64,000 bases of DNA from Ferruginibacter sp050611725 (lineage in GTDB: Bacteria > Bacteroidota > Bacteroidia > Chitinophagales > Chitinophagaceae): NCBI RefSeq assembly GCF_050611725.1, contig NZ_JBODJB010000001.1:1860001-1924000 (forward strand). Direction: 5' to 3'. The position numbers and the translations under genes were made by a program. Below the pieces are notes generated by a model, which saw only the letters and a program-made list of their open reading frames with translations, did no database searches and was not told the origin of the DNA. This document shows, one piece after another, positions 1 to 8,692 of this stretch (positions within the stretch are counted from its first letter, which is position 1; every line of letters starts with the position of its first letter).

Positions 1-2
1 TC

Positions 3-53
3 CTGGTGGATGGTGAATTGTTTGAATTGGAAGAAACTGTTCATAGTTCATAG
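3..53 (+). CDS. possible 3' end of a gene entering from the left edge
   Basis: Reading from base 3 gives 16 sense codons (LVDGELFELEET then VHSS) and a TAG stop. The acidic, alternating composition looks more protein-like than the other two frames, one of which stops at once. The last codons fall in the low-complexity repeat starting near base 39. There is too little sequence to name a family, and it may not be coding. Confidence 0.25.
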   Translation: MVDGELFELEETVHSS

Positions 54-112
54 TTTATAGTTAATGGTTAATAGTTTTTAGCCGCTGAATACAACTATGA
101 ACGATGAACCAT
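39..112. repeat. degenerate TTCATAGTTCATAG-type inverted repeat
   Basis: The left part repeats TTCATAGTT/TTATAGTT units and the right part (about 93-112) carries the complementary ACTATGAACGATGAACCAT, so the two can fold back on each other. It sits just past the 3' end of tsaD. A similar A+T-rich repeat tract lies at the other end of tsaD (about 1163-1223). It may act as a weak bidirectional terminator, but no clean hairpin with a T-run is present. Confidence 0.4.
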
Positions 113-115
113 CAA

Positions 116-1156
116 CTAACTCCATTCTGCTTTTGCACTTGGTGACACACTCAGATCAGTAAAATCTTTGTTCAGGTATTTATAATAAGCTGTTATAGCA
201 ATCATTCCTGCATTATCGGTGCAATACTGAAATGCAGGAATATAGGTTTGCCAGCCCATTTTTTCTCCGGTTTCCTGTAAAGCCTTACGTAGTCCACTAT
301 TAGCACTAACACCACCGGCTATGCAAACATTTGTTACACCGGTTTGTAGGGCGGCTTTTTTCAATTTATTCAGCAAGATGCTGATGATCCTGTTTTGAAT
401 CGATGCACAAATATCGTTCAGGTTATCAGCAATGAATTTTTTCTTTTCATCTTCAGTTGCCAAAAATTCTTCTTTATATACATTGCTCGATCCTGCATTT
501 TGTAAAAAATAAAGAATAGAAGTTTTCAAACCGCTGAAACTAAAATTTAATTCGGGTATTTGTGGCTCAGGAAAGCTAAACCGTTGTGCATTGCCGCTAG
601 TTGCGTACTTATCTATTAACGGGCCGCCGGGGTAGGGCAGACCTAAAAGTTTTGCTGATTTATCGAATGCTTCGCCGGCGGCATCATCAATGGTTTCGCC
701 AATCACTTTCATTGAAGAAGGGCTTTCACAAAGTACGATTTGTGTATGTCCTCCACTAACAGTAAGGCATAGAAAAGGGAAAGAAGGTTTCTCATCTGCA
801 ATTAAGTTGGCTAAAACATGTGCTTGCATATGATGTACGGCTATAAGCGGTTTATTTAAAGCCATCGCCATCGATTTTGCAAACTGCGTTCCTACCAATA
901 ATGAACCAATCAGCCCGGGGGCTTGTGTAAAAGCAACAGCATCTATATCCGAAAGATGAATACCGGCTTCTTTTATAGCTGCATCAACAACCGGAACAAT
1001 GTTTTGCATATGTGCTCTGCTGGCCAACTCGGGCACAACACCGCCATATTTTTCATGAATGGTTTGGTTGGCAATGAAATTGGATAATATTTTGCCATCC
1101 CGGCAAACAGAAGCGGACGTTTCATCGCAAGAAGATTCTATAGCTAAAATTGTAAT
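116..1156 (-). CDS. tsaD: tRNA N6-threonylcarbamoyladenosine transferase TsaD
   Basis: TsaD transfers the threonylcarbamoyl group from TC-AMP to A37 of ANN-decoding tRNAs in the cytoplasm, working with TsaB and TsaE. The family start ILAIESSCDETSAS is present, followed by NQTIHEKYGGVVPELASR, the metal-binding HHMQAH segment, GEAFDKSAKLLGLPYPGG, the GGVSANSGLR nucleotide loop and the late CTDNAG aspartate. All conserved blocks are in one frame. The N-terminal block begins upstream of every ATG, GTG or TTG in frame. Between the in-frame TAA at 1163-1165 and that block the codons are TTT ATC ATT ACA ATT TTA, so the likely start is ATT at 1156 (MTILAIESS, 346 aa) or ATC at 1159. The shorter form from GTG at 1036 would lose the N-terminal ATP/metal site and is unlikely. 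The gene is co-directional with the permease gene upstream. Confidence 0.93.
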   Translation of the reverse strand: MTILAIESSCDETSASVCRDGKILSNFIANQTIHEKYGGVVPELASRAHMQNIVPVVDAAIKEAGIHLSDIDAVAFTQAPGLIGSLLVGTQFAKSMAMALNKPLIAVHHMQAHVLANLIADEKPSFPFLCLTVSGGHTQIVLCESPSSMKVIGETIDDAAGEAFDKSAKLLGLPYPGGPLIDKYATSGNAQRFSFPEPQIPELNFSFSGLKTSILYFLQNAGSSNVYKEEFLATEDEKKKFIADNLNDICASIQNRIISILLNKLKKAALQTGVTNVCIAGGVSANSGLRKALQETGEKMGWQTYIPAFQYCTDNAGMIAITAYYKYLNKDFTDLSVSPSAKAEWS

Positions 1157-1162
1157 GATAAA

Positions 1163-1223
1163 TTATGATTTATAAGTTATGAGTTGCAAATTTAATTCAT
1201 AATTCATAACTCATCATTCATAA
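1163..1223. repeat. A+T-rich repeat tract between permease gene and tsaD
   Basis: The tract is made of variants of TTCATAATTCATAACTCAT and its complement TTATAAGTTATGAG. It fills the whole gap between the permease stop and tsaD, so the 5' region of tsaD is built from repeat sequence. It resembles the tract at 39-112. Confidence 0.4.
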
Positions 1224-2468
1224 TTATTTTGAACGTATTGCCACCACCGGATTCATTTTTGCAGCTCTTGATGCAGGAAAAATACCGGAGAGGATACCGA
1301 CCAACAAACAGATAAAGAAAGTTGTTATAATGAGCGGAAGAGAAATATACACAGGAAAATTTAGTGGGCCGGATAATACCAATGAGAGTATATACACAAG
1401 AAATAATCCGATAATACCACCGAGAAAACAAAGTATGGTAGCCTCTAGTAAAAATTCAAATAATATACTTGCGCTTTTAGCACCTACGGCCTTTTTTAAA
1501 CCTATAACAGCTGTACGCTCTTTAACTGTTACAAACATAATATTGGCAATGCCGAACATACCAACAATTAAACTGATTACACCAATGAGCCCGCCAACGA
1601 TATTGACTGTTTTGAATAAGCCACTTACAGCTTCACTAAAGGCTTCTACACTGTTTAGTGAGAAATTATCTTCTTGTGTAGGCCCGAGTCTTCTTATTTG
1701 ACGCATAATGCCTTCCAACTCATCGCTCAACGCTGCAGTTGTAACGCCTTCTTTTCCTTTTGCAATAAGTACGGGGTTGGCATAATCATCTTGAATGATC
1801 TGTTTGCAAAATTTATATGGCAACATGATACAATTATCATAATCCCATCCGATAAAATTCTTTCCTTCTTTTTTTATGATACCAACAATCGTAACTTTTT
1901 TACCTTTTACTTCGAATGTTTTTCCGAGAGCTCGGCTAGCATCACCATATAATTTTTCAGCATTGTCATAGCCTATTAAAGCTACGGGGCTACCGCTGTT
2001 GAATTCAGGTTGAGATATATAACGACCGGCATCAAAGGAGAGGGGTTGAATAATCATTTGCGATTCAACAATGCCGTAAGTTGATGCATTTTGAATCACA
2101 TCGTCTTTATAAGAAATATTTGTACTTGATCGCATTAAGAAACCAACATCCAGTAATAATTGCGAACGCTCTTTTATTAGTGCAGCTTCTTCATATTTCA
2201 TAGAAGGTCTTGCCCTGAATTTCCAGAAAGGTTTATCGGGGCCACCGCCATATTCCCATTTGTCGATGTAAATAGTATTGCTGCCAAGTGTTTTGATCTC
2301 ATTTTGAAGATTGCGTTCAAAACTACCAACGGTGGTGAGTACACCGATGATGCAGAAGATGCCAAATGCCACTCCTATAAGACTTAATGCTGTACGAAGC
2401 TTATTTACTTTAAGCTCCTGAAAAGTAAGTCTGAGTGAATTACGAAGTATGTTGAGCGACTTTCGCAT
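1224..2468 (-). CDS. ABC transporter permease, MacB/FtsX type
   Basis: This is a 414-aa inner-membrane permease of the MacB/LolE-like group, which couples an ABC ATPase to export or mechanotransmission. One N-terminal membrane segment (about residues 24-48) is followed by a large periplasmic MacB_PCD domain (about 50-270) and three C-terminal membrane segments (about 285-405), the usual FtsX-superfamily layout. The C-terminus ends in the typical PASRAAKMNPVVAIR motif. No ATPase gene is adjacent, so the partner must be encoded elsewhere. It lies 67 bp upstream of tsaD on the same strand and is separated from sucC by a strong terminator, so it probably starts its own transcript. The substrate cannot be inferred. 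Confidence 0.85.
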   Translation of the reverse strand: MRKSLNILRNSLRLTFQELKVNKLRTALSLIGVAFGIFCIIGVLTTVGSFERNLQNEIKTLGSNTIYIDKWEYGGGPDKPFWKFRARPSMKYEEAALIKERSQLLLDVGFLMRSSTNISYKDDVIQNASTYGIVESQMIIQPLSFDAGRYISQPEFNSGSPVALIGYDNAEKLYGDASRALGKTFEVKGKKVTIVGIIKKEGKNFIGWDYDNCIMLPYKFCKQIIQDDYANPVLIAKGKEGVTTAALSDELEGIMRQIRRLGPTQEDNFSLNSVEAFSEAVSGLFKTVNIVGGLIGVISLIVGMFGIANIMFVTVKERTAVIGLKKAVGAKSASILFEFLLEATILCFLGGIIGLFLVYILSLVLSGPLNFPVYISLPLIITTFFICLLVGILSGIFPASRAAKMNPVVAIRSK

Positions 2469-2547
2469 TTCTCAAAAATACGGCAACTATATTACTTGTA
2501 GTCCTTTAAATGCTGAGTGGAACTTTTTATGTTTAGTCGGCGGGAAT

Positions 2548-2578
2548 AAAAAATCCCATCATATTGATGGGATTTTTT
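2548..2578. terminator. bidirectional intrinsic terminator after sucC
   Basis: A perfect hairpin: AAAAAA, TCCCATCA, loop TAT, TGATGGGA, TTTTTT. It lies 18 bp past the sucC stop on the minus strand, where it has the required U-run. Confidence 0.85.
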
Positions 2579-2596
2579 ATTCAATATTTTAAAATA

Positions 2597-3808
2597 CTAA
2601 GCCACCGCTTTATTAACCAAAGCAGCTGCTTCGCTCAATAAAATCGCACTTTGTACTTTCAAACCGCTTTTATCGATCAGGTCTTTTGCAACATCAGCAT
2701 TGGTTCCTTGCAAACGAACGATGATAGGAATTTCAATATTACCAATAGAATTGTAAGCATCAATAACACCTTGTGCAACCCTGTCGCAACGAACAATACC
2801 ACCAAAGATGTTGATCAGAATCGCTTTTACTTTGGGATCTTTTAAGATAATACGGAAACCTGCTTCTACAGTTTGTGCATTTGCAGTACCACCTACATCC
2901 AAGAAGTTAGCTGGTTCTCCACCACTTAATTTGATCATATCCATGGTAGCCATTGCAAGTCCTGCACCATTTACCATGCAACCTACGTTGCCATCTAATT
3001 TTACAAAATTCAGATTATGTTTGCCTGCTTCCACTTCTGTAGGATCTTCTTCGCTTACATCCCTTAATCCTGCAATATCTGCATGACGGGTTAATGAGTT
3101 ATCATCGATATCCATTTTACAGTCAACTGCAATGATTTTATCATCACTTGTTTTAAATAGCGGATTAATTTCAACCATACTGCAATCCAACCCAACGTAA
3201 GCGCTATAAAGGTTGGTTACAAATTTCACACAACTCTTAAATGCCTCACCGCTCAAACCTAAGTTGAAAGCAATTTTCCGAGCCTGAAAACCTTGTAGTG
3301 GTCCGCCTGGATGTACCAATTCTTTGTGTATTTTTTCAGGAGTATCATGAGCAACATCTTCAATGTTCATACCACCTTCAGTACTATATACAATCACGTT
3401 TTTGCCAGATGTTCTATCTAACATAATCGATAAATAAAACTCCTTAACAGGATTTGGCCCTTCATAATACACATCCTGAGCAACCAATATTTTATTTACT
3501 ACTTTACCGGCAGGCCCTGTTTGAATGGTAACCAATGTTCCACCAAGAAGATTGCCTGCAATTTCTTTTATAGCATCTGCATTTTTACCAACGGCAACAC
3601 CACGTTGTTCTTTACCAACGATGGTACCTTTACCTCGTCCGCCGGCGTGAATTTGCGCTTTTACAACAGCGAAGTTGCTGCCATATTGAGTTTTGATCTG
3701 ACGGTAAGCCTCTTCAGCTTCGCCAGGTGTGTTACAGGCAATACCTTCTTGTACAGGTACGCCATATTTCTTCAAAAGTTCCTTTGCTTGGTATTCGTGC
3801 AGGTTCAT
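2597..3808 (-). CDS. sucC: succinate-CoA ligase (ADP-forming) subunit beta
   Basis: SucC forms the nucleotide-binding subunit of succinyl-CoA synthetase, which interconverts succinyl-CoA and succinate with substrate-level ATP synthesis in the TCA cycle. The protein is 403 aa and starts MNLHEYQAKELLKKYGVPV, the standard family start. It has the ATP-grasp fold (KAQIHAGGRGKG near residue 50, VEINPLF near 217) and the C-terminal CoA-ligase domain with INIFGGIVRCDRVA (about 334-347). The alpha-subunit gene sucD is not adjacent. The gene is divergent from the nucleoside phosphorylase gene. A TATCTTCG element about 20 bp upstream on the minus strand is a poor match to the -7 box. Confidence 0.96.
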   Translation of the reverse strand: MNLHEYQAKELLKKYGVPVQEGIACNTPGEAEEAYRQIKTQYGSNFAVVKAQIHAGGRGKGTIVGKEQRGVAVGKNADAIKEIAGNLLGGTLVTIQTGPAGKVVNKILVAQDVYYEGPNPVKEFYLSIMLDRTSGKNVIVYSTEGGMNIEDVAHDTPEKIHKELVHPGGPLQGFQARKIAFNLGLSGEAFKSCVKFVTNLYSAYVGLDCSMVEINPLFKTSDDKIIAVDCKMDIDDNSLTRHADIAGLRDVSEEDPTEVEAGKHNLNFVKLDGNVGCMVNGAGLAMATMDMIKLSGGEPANFLDVGGTANAQTVEAGFRIILKDPKVKAILINIFGGIVRCDRVAQGVIDAYNSIGNIEIPIIVRLQGTNADVAKDLIDKSGLKVQSAILLSEAAALVNKAVA

Positions 3809-3924
3809 TTTTTAAAAGTTTTGGCGAAGATAATAAAGTGTAATGAGTTATGATTTCAGTGATATGATTTTTGGTCATTTCTTTATGCAAACGATGTCAA
3901 TATTACCGATATTGCAGAATATTG

Positions 3925-3932
3925 TACATTTG
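3925..3932 (+). promoter_or_regulatory. candidate -7 box (TACATTTG) for the nucleoside phosphorylase gene
   Basis: TACATTTG is an exact match to the Bacteroidota -7 consensus TAnnTTTG. It lies 20 bp before the ATG. No good TTTG -33 element is seen at the usual 19-21 bp spacing. Confidence 0.45.
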
Positions 3933-3952
3933 CCTACAAATTCTATAAAAAC

Positions 3953-4765
3953 ATGATGCAAAAAATTAACGAAGCTGTTGCTTACATTCAAAGTCTTTAC
4001 CAAGGTACCCCAGCGGTAGGGATAGTTTTAGGAAGTGGATTGGGGAATTTTGCTGCAGAAATTAAGGCAGAAAAAGAAATCCCTTATGGAGATATTCCAC
4101 ACTTCCCGGTAAGCACTGTTGAGGGGCATAGTGGAAAATTGATTTTCGGTGAATTGGGGGGTAAAAAGGTAGTTGCAATGGCAGGTCGTTTTCATTTCTA
4201 CGAAGGATATACCATGCATGAGTGTGTTTTCCCAATAAGGGTGATGAAATTTTTGGGGATCAAAACATTACTATTGAGCAACGCCGCAGGCGGGGTAAAT
4301 AGAAAATATAAAGTAGGTGACCTGATGATCATTAATGATCATATCAGTCAGCTAACTGTAAATCCTTTGATCGGACCAAATGATAAAACAATGGGGCCAC
4401 GTTTCCCGGATATGACTGAACCTTATAAAAAACATTTGATCGCTAAAGCAAAAACTATTGCTGCGGCAGCTAATATTAAAGTGCAGGAAGGTGTATATGT
4501 TGCGGTAACCGGTCCTACTTTTGAAACAAAGGCAGAATACCTGATGATCGAAACGTTAGGAGGAGATGCAGTGGGAATGAGTACTGTGCCGGAATGCATT
4601 GTTGCCAATCATATGGGGTTAGATGTATTTGCAATGAGTGTTATAACGGATGTAGGTATACGTGAAGAAGAGAATGTGATCACACACGAAGAAGTATTGG
4701 AAGCGGCGAAACATGCGGAGCCGAACTTTACTCATATATTTAAAGAATTGGTTGCTGCCATATAA
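3953..4765 (+). CDS. punA: purine-nucleoside phosphorylase, trimeric class I
   Basis: The enzyme cleaves inosine or guanosine with phosphate to give the free base and ribose-1-phosphate in purine salvage. The 270-aa length and motifs are those of the trimeric PNP/MTAP family: GSGLGNFA (near residue 27), phosphate/ribose-site HFPVSTVEGHSGKL (about 50-63), GRFHFYEGYT, the NAAGGVN base-site loop (near 113), and FETKAEYLMIETLGGDAVGMSTVPE (about 192-216). Two tandem ATGs (3953 and 3956) start the gene and either may be used. It is monocistronic, with a strong terminator directly after it and sucC diverging upstream. Asparagine in the base-site segment (SVITD region) cannot be placed well enough to state substrate preference. 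Confidence 0.95.
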   Translation: MMQKINEAVAYIQSLYQGTPAVGIVLGSGLGNFAAEIKAEKEIPYGDIPHFPVSTVEGHSGKLIFGELGGKKVVAMAGRFHFYEGYTMHECVFPIRVMKFLGIKTLLLSNAAGGVNRKYKVGDLMIINDHISQLTVNPLIGPNDKTMGPRFPDMTEPYKKHLIAKAKTIAAAANIKVQEGVYVAVTGPTFETKAEYLMIETLGGDAVGMSTVPECIVANHMGLDVFAMSVITDVGIREEENVITHEEVLEAAKHAEPNFTHIFKELVAAI

Positions 4766-4784
4766 TTGGCCCGATAAAAAAATC

Positions 4785-4834
4785 AAAAAACGTTATCTCA
4801 CGTAAAAGCTATTTTGTGAGGTAACGTTTTTTTT
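4785..4834 (+). terminator. intrinsic terminator after the nucleoside phosphorylase gene
   Basis: The stem AACGTTATCTCAC pairs with GTGAGGTAACGTT (one G-U pair) around a 14-nt loop. It is flanked by an A-run before and an eight-base T-run after. Confidence 0.85.
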
Positions 4835-4917
4835 ATGTTGATCTCTCTGCTTAAGGAAATAGTGTTGTACTTGCTTGTTTCTTTCAATTTAATAGGTTAC
4901 ATTAGATTGGTCGTTGA

Positions 4918-4948
4918 TTTGTTTAATTGCCTTTATTTTTTACATTAC
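4918..4948 (+). promoter_or_regulatory. candidate promoter of the lipocalin-like lipoprotein gene
   Basis: TTTG (4918-4921), a 19-bp spacer, then TACATTAC (4941-4948). The upstream element and spacing fit the Bacteroidota promoter; the -7 element matches only TAnnTT. The start codon follows at 4961. Confidence 0.45.
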
Positions 4949-4960
4949 AAAACAACTGCA

Positions 4961-5380
4961 ATGCGAAAGCTCCTTATTCCTTCCGCCTTTTTACTGATGA
5001 TCGCTTCTTCATCCTGTAAAAAATCAGATTCAAATTGTGGATTATCTTTAGAAACGCTAAAAGGGACCTACAAAGTCACTGCTTCAGTATATAAGGAAAC
5101 GCCTACTTCAACACCGGTAGATGAATTTGCCTTATGGGACGCTTGTGAAAAAGATGATACCGTTACATTCGGCGATGCCAATGTAATTACTTTTACAGAT
5201 GCAGGTACCTCTTGCGATCCCAGCGGTAGCGGTGTGGCTGTTTGGACGCTATCTGGTAATACACTCATAATAGACGGAGAGACTTATGATGTATCAAGTT
5301 TCAGTTGTTCGGGCATGACAATAATCTGGCAGGATGATACAACAGACGAGACAGGAACCATAACTTTGAAAAAGGTATAG
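4961..5380 (+). CDS. lipocalin-like lipoprotein
   Basis: The product is 139 aa. The start MRKLLIPSAFLLM leads into a lipoprotein signal ending ASSSC (Cys at about residue 19), followed by a polar linker. The mature part has the pattern of small Bacteroidota lipocalin-like proteins: LETLKGTYKVTAS near the N-terminus, then alternating beta-strands with GxWxLSGNTLIIDGETY in the middle. The frame is open 126 bp further upstream, but that extension starts inside the previous terminator and lacks a signal, so the ATG at 4961 is preferred. It probably sits in the outer membrane. The ligand is unknown. Confidence 0.75.
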   Translation: MRKLLIPSAFLLMIASSSCKKSDSNCGLSLETLKGTYKVTASVYKETPTSTPVDEFALWDACEKDDTVTFGDANVITFTDAGTSCDPSGSGVAVWTLSGNTLIIDGETYDVSSFSCSGMTIIWQDDTTDETGTITLKKV

Positions 5381-5401
5381 CAGTAAAATAGTACAAGAAT
5401 G

Positions 5402-5429
5402 AGGAGTGCTCAAAAGGCACTCCTTTTTT
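5402..5429 (+). terminator. intrinsic terminator after the lipocalin-like gene
   Basis: AGGAGTGC pairs with GCACTCCT around a 7-nt loop, followed by TTTTTT. Confidence 0.85.
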
Positions 5430-5524
5430 GTGCTGATTTTTTATTTGCAATAAAATCTTGCTAAAAGCACCTGAATATTACGGTGGTTATTTTATTGTAA
5501 GTATTTTTGGCGTAAGATTTTAGT

Positions 5525-7546
5525 ATGAAGAAACTACTTGCTACATTTTTATTGGTATTTGCTTTCACATTTTCCTATGCCCAGGTCGGTAGGGGAATCA
5601 AAGAAAGATTGGGAGATGATAAAGGAGGGATAGGAAGCAATAACAGATCTAGTACCGATACAAGTGGAAAAAGAGACGATCTTGGATTTGAACACAGGGA
5701 TGATGCAAAAGATTCTGTCAGTATTAGTTTTAAATACCTTGATGCAATTAGAAGTAATCGATTAGATTCTTCTATCAACGATTTTTATAGATATTTTTCA
5801 ATACCGGCGGCACAGCAATATCTTGGCAATAATGGCTCTGCAGGTTATTCATTATTGTTTACACCTTTTGCCAAAGCGGGGTGGGATGCCGGATTTCATG
5901 CATACGATGCTTACAAGTTTACTTTAGCAGATACTCGTTTTTTTAAAACAACTAAACCTTATTCACAAATAGGTTATCAGTTGGCAACAGGGCAGGAGCA
6001 ATTTATTAAAGTCTTACATACACAAAATCCGTTTTCTAATCTGAATTTTGGATTTGAATATAAATTGATTACTGCCCCCGGCTTTTTTGTTACACAAAAT
6101 ACCAATCACAACAGCTACCGGATATTCAGTAATTATCAGGGCAAAAGAAAAAGATATGCAGCGTATTTTACATTTCTTGGTAATACGATCAAAGGTTCTG
6201 AGAACGGAGGAATAAAAAATGATAGTTTTTTAACCAATCCTGATTTTAAAAAAAGATTTACCATACCTGTAAATCTCGGCAGAGATTCAGGGCTTATTCC
6301 AAATCCATTAAAGTCATCTGTAAACACGGGAAATATTTATAAAGATGCTACGGTGTTTATCCGCCAGAGTTACGACATCGGCAAAAAAGATTCTGTTGAG
6401 GTAAATGATTCCACTACTGAGTATTTGTTTTATTCTAAACTTCGTTTTCAACATACGTTTACTTATAGTACGTACAGTTATCAGTTTAAAGATGTTGGAG
6501 CCGACTCCGTTATTTATCAAAAATGGTATGATACAACATTGAAACGAATTGATTCGCTTATTGTAACAGATAAATGGAAAGTGATCACTAATGATTTTTC
6601 TTTGGTACAGTTTCCGGATACAAAAAATAACGGACAATATTTTTTAGCCGGCATACGACTTGAAAATATGAAAGGGACTTTTACGAAGGGCTCAAAGAAT
6701 TATTACAACCTTGTGGCGCATGGCGAGTATAGAAATAAAACACGTAACAAGTTGTGGGATATATTGGCTAATGGAGAATTTTATGTGAATGGGCTCAACA
6801 GTGGAGATTACAGTGTTAATGCTATGCTGGAAAGATTCCTGAATAAAAAATGGGGCAATGTCCAATTGTCTTTTAATAATGTGAACAGAAGTCCTTCATT
6901 TATTTTTAATTCATTTTCATCTTTTGATTTTGGCAATAATGCATCTTATAAAAAAGAAAACATTACCACTATAAAAGCGTCAGCTCTAAATCCGGTTATC
7001 AATCTTTTTGCTGCAAACTACTTTATTACAAACTATACATATTTCCAAGATTATTATAAAACGGCACAGTACAATAAACTGATCAATTTGTTGCAGCTTA
7101 GTGCATCTAAAAAAATAAAACTAAATAAAAAATGGAGTTGGTATGCCGAAGCTACTATGCAACAAACAGATGCCGCTGCACCGATTAAAGTACCGCTTCT
7201 TTTTACACGTAACCGTGTAGCATATGAGGGTACTTTCTTTAAAAATTTAAATCTTTCAACAGGGGTTGAGTTTAGGTACTACACTCCCTACAAAGCGTAT
7301 AATTATTCTCCTGTAATGGGACAATTTATGCCTCAGGATACCACTACAATTAAAAACAGGCCGGACATAGCGGGATTTTTGCATTTTCGAATAAAGAGTT
7401 TTACCGGGTATCTAAGAGCAGAAAATCTTAATGCGATTGATTTCACTAATGGCTTTGGGTTTACCAGAAACAATTTTGCTGCTCCGCATTATGTATATCA
7501 GGGGTTTATATTCAGGTTTGGGATATTGTGGAAGTTTGTTAATTAG
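5525..7546 (+). CDS. putative outer-membrane porin (Porin_10-like)
   Basis: This 673-aa protein has a clear Sec signal (MKKLLATFLLVFAFTFSYAQ, cleavage about residue 20) and a basic, glycine/serine-rich N-terminal stretch. A long series of alternating amphipathic strands rich in Tyr, Phe and Asn follows, ending in RFGILWKFVN, the aromatic-terminal strand of outer-membrane barrels. Length and N-terminal layout match the putative porin family common in Bacteroidota. A TATTTTTG -7-like box lies at 5502-5509. It is probably its own unit, although the envelope metal genes follow 93 bp later on the same strand. The solute is unknown. Confidence 0.75.
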   Translation: MKKLLATFLLVFAFTFSYAQVGRGIKERLGDDKGGIGSNNRSSTDTSGKRDDLGFEHRDDAKDSVSISFKYLDAIRSNRLDSSINDFYRYFSIPAAQQYLGNNGSAGYSLLFTPFAKAGWDAGFHAYDAYKFTLADTRFFKTTKPYSQIGYQLATGQEQFIKVLHTQNPFSNLNFGFEYKLITAPGFFVTQNTNHNSYRIFSNYQGKRKRYAAYFTFLGNTIKGSENGGIKNDSFLTNPDFKKRFTIPVNLGRDSGLIPNPLKSSVNTGNIYKDATVFIRQSYDIGKKDSVEVNDSTTEYLFYSKLRFQHTFTYSTYSYQFKDVGADSVIYQKWYDTTLKRIDSLIVTDKWKVITNDFSLVQFPDTKNNGQYFLAGIRLENMKGTFTKGSKNYYNLVAHGEYRNKTRNKLWDILANGEFYVNGLNSGDYSVNAMLERFLNKKWGNVQLSFNNVNRSPSFIFNSFSSFDFGNNASYKKENITTIKASALNPVINLFAANYFITNYTYFQDYYKTAQYNKLINLLQLSASKKIKLNKKWSWYAEATMQQTDAAAPIKVPLLFTRNRVAYEGTFFKNLNLSTGVEFRYYTPYKAYNYSPVMGQFMPQDTTTIKNRPDIAGFLHFRIKSFTGYLRAENLNAIDFTNGFGFTRNNFAAPHYVYQGFIFRFGILWKFVN

Positions 7547-7639
7547 TCTTAGAGGGTTAGGTCTAAACCACAAAATTCCGGCTCATTAGCCAAATTTTAA
7601 CATTTAAAAATTGCTTTTAACATTACCTTTATAGTAGAA

Positions 7640-8029
7640 ATGAAAAAAATCATAGTAGCCATAATCGCTTTTTTATACATGGGTATATCTTCTGGTATAG
7701 CCATGAACGTGCATTATTGCATGGGAGAAAAAGCTGGTGTTGGTTTTTATGGTGATGAAAAAGATAAGTGTGGGAAATGTGGGATGAAGGGCAAAAAAGG
7801 ATGTTGCCACGATCAACACAAATTTTACAAACTCAATGATTCTCACAAAAAAGCTACCGTAGAAACGCCTACTCCAAAAGTTGTAGATACGGTTGCAGTT
7901 GTTACTACTTTCTATAATCGTTTTTTCTATAAAGCTGCAGATGCAGCCAACAAGCCCGCTAATCCAAGTCCTCCACCCAATTACGTTAAACCTCAGCTTT
8001 ACCTCACTAATTCTGTTTTCAGACTATAG
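7640..8029 (+). CDS. HYC_CC_PP family envelope protein
   Basis: The protein is 129 aa with a signal or anchor segment at residues 2-20. It carries the marks of the Bacteroidota HYC_CC_PP family: HYCMGEK (about residues 29-35), a Cys-rich patch KCGKCGMKGKKGCC (about 54-67) followed by HDQHKFYKL, and a proline-rich end (NPSPPPNYVKPQLYL). Members are typically found beside heavy-metal or copper genes, and that is the context here: two HMA proteins follow on the same strand. The Cys and His residues suggest metal binding in the periplasm, but no activity is established. The Pro tail may contact another envelope protein. Confidence 0.8.
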   Translation: MKKIIVAIIAFLYMGISSGIAMNVHYCMGEKAGVGFYGDEKDKCGKCGMKGKKGCCHDQHKFYKLNDSHKKATVETPTPKVVDTVAVVTTFYNRFFYKAADAANKPANPSPPPNYVKPQLYLTNSVFRL

Positions 8030-8124
8030 ACCGAGAATAGTTTTTATTCACCTGTAAATATATTAACGGGTGCATTGTGCTATACGCATATTTCAAATTA
8101 TTTTCAATATTAAAACTATATACA

Positions 8125-8688
8125 ATGAAAACATTATCATTATGTGCTGTACTATTATTCAGCATTTTTAACACTCAATTTTCTTTTGCTCAAAAAGGAC
8201 CACTTACTACTGCAAACATAAAAGTTTGGGGTAATTGCGAAAGCTGTAAGAAAAGAATCGAAGGAGCAGCTTTGAAAGCAGGAGCAGCAACAGCTGTGTG
8301 GGATGAAGAGTCCAAAAATCTTGCAGTAGCTTTCGACGCAGCAAAAACATCTAACGATAAAATAGAAAAAGCAATTGCAGCCAAAGGTCACGATACTCAG
8401 AATTTTTCTGCCGAAAACGCAGCATACAATAAGTTACCGGGCTGTTGCAAATACGACAGAAAGGATGCAGCCGCAACTTCAACAGATAGTGAAAAATGTT
8501 GCAGTCATGATAAATGTGCTGCACATGATAAGGCATCATGCAAAGAAGCGAAATGTTGCGAAGGAATGGACTGCTGTAAAGGTGATGGTGGTTGTGAAAA
8601 ACATGATCATAATAAAGCCGGAGCAAGCAATGATTCAAAAATGAAGTGCGGTAGTGAAAAATCTTGTTGTAAAAAAGCAAAAGCATAA
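8125..8688 (+). CDS. periplasmic heavy-metal-associated (HMA) protein with Cys/His-rich tail
   Basis: The 187-aa product starts at MKTLSLCAVLLFS (ATG 8125; an upstream in-frame extension has no signal). It has a Sec signal ending FSFAQ (about residue 23). An HMA fold follows, with the metal-binding pair in GNCESCKKRIEGA (C38, C41). The second half is strikingly Cys/His-rich with many CC pairs (LPGCCKYD, EKCCSHDKCAAHD, AKCCEGMDCCKGDGGC, EKSCCKKAKA), so the protein could bind several soft metal ions. The next gene, which starts 4 bp after this stop, is also an HMA protein, so the two are probably translated from one mRNA. A role as a copper/zinc chaperone or sink is inferred, not shown. Confidence 0.8.
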   Translation: MKTLSLCAVLLFSIFNTQFSFAQKGPLTTANIKVWGNCESCKKRIEGAALKAGAATAVWDEESKNLAVAFDAAKTSNDKIEKAIAAKGHDTQNFSAENAAYNKLPGCCKYDRKDAAATSTDSEKCCSHDKCAAHDKASCKEAKCCEGMDCCKGDGGCEKHDHNKAGASNDSKMKCGSEKSCCKKAKA

Positions 8689-8692
8689 TGCC

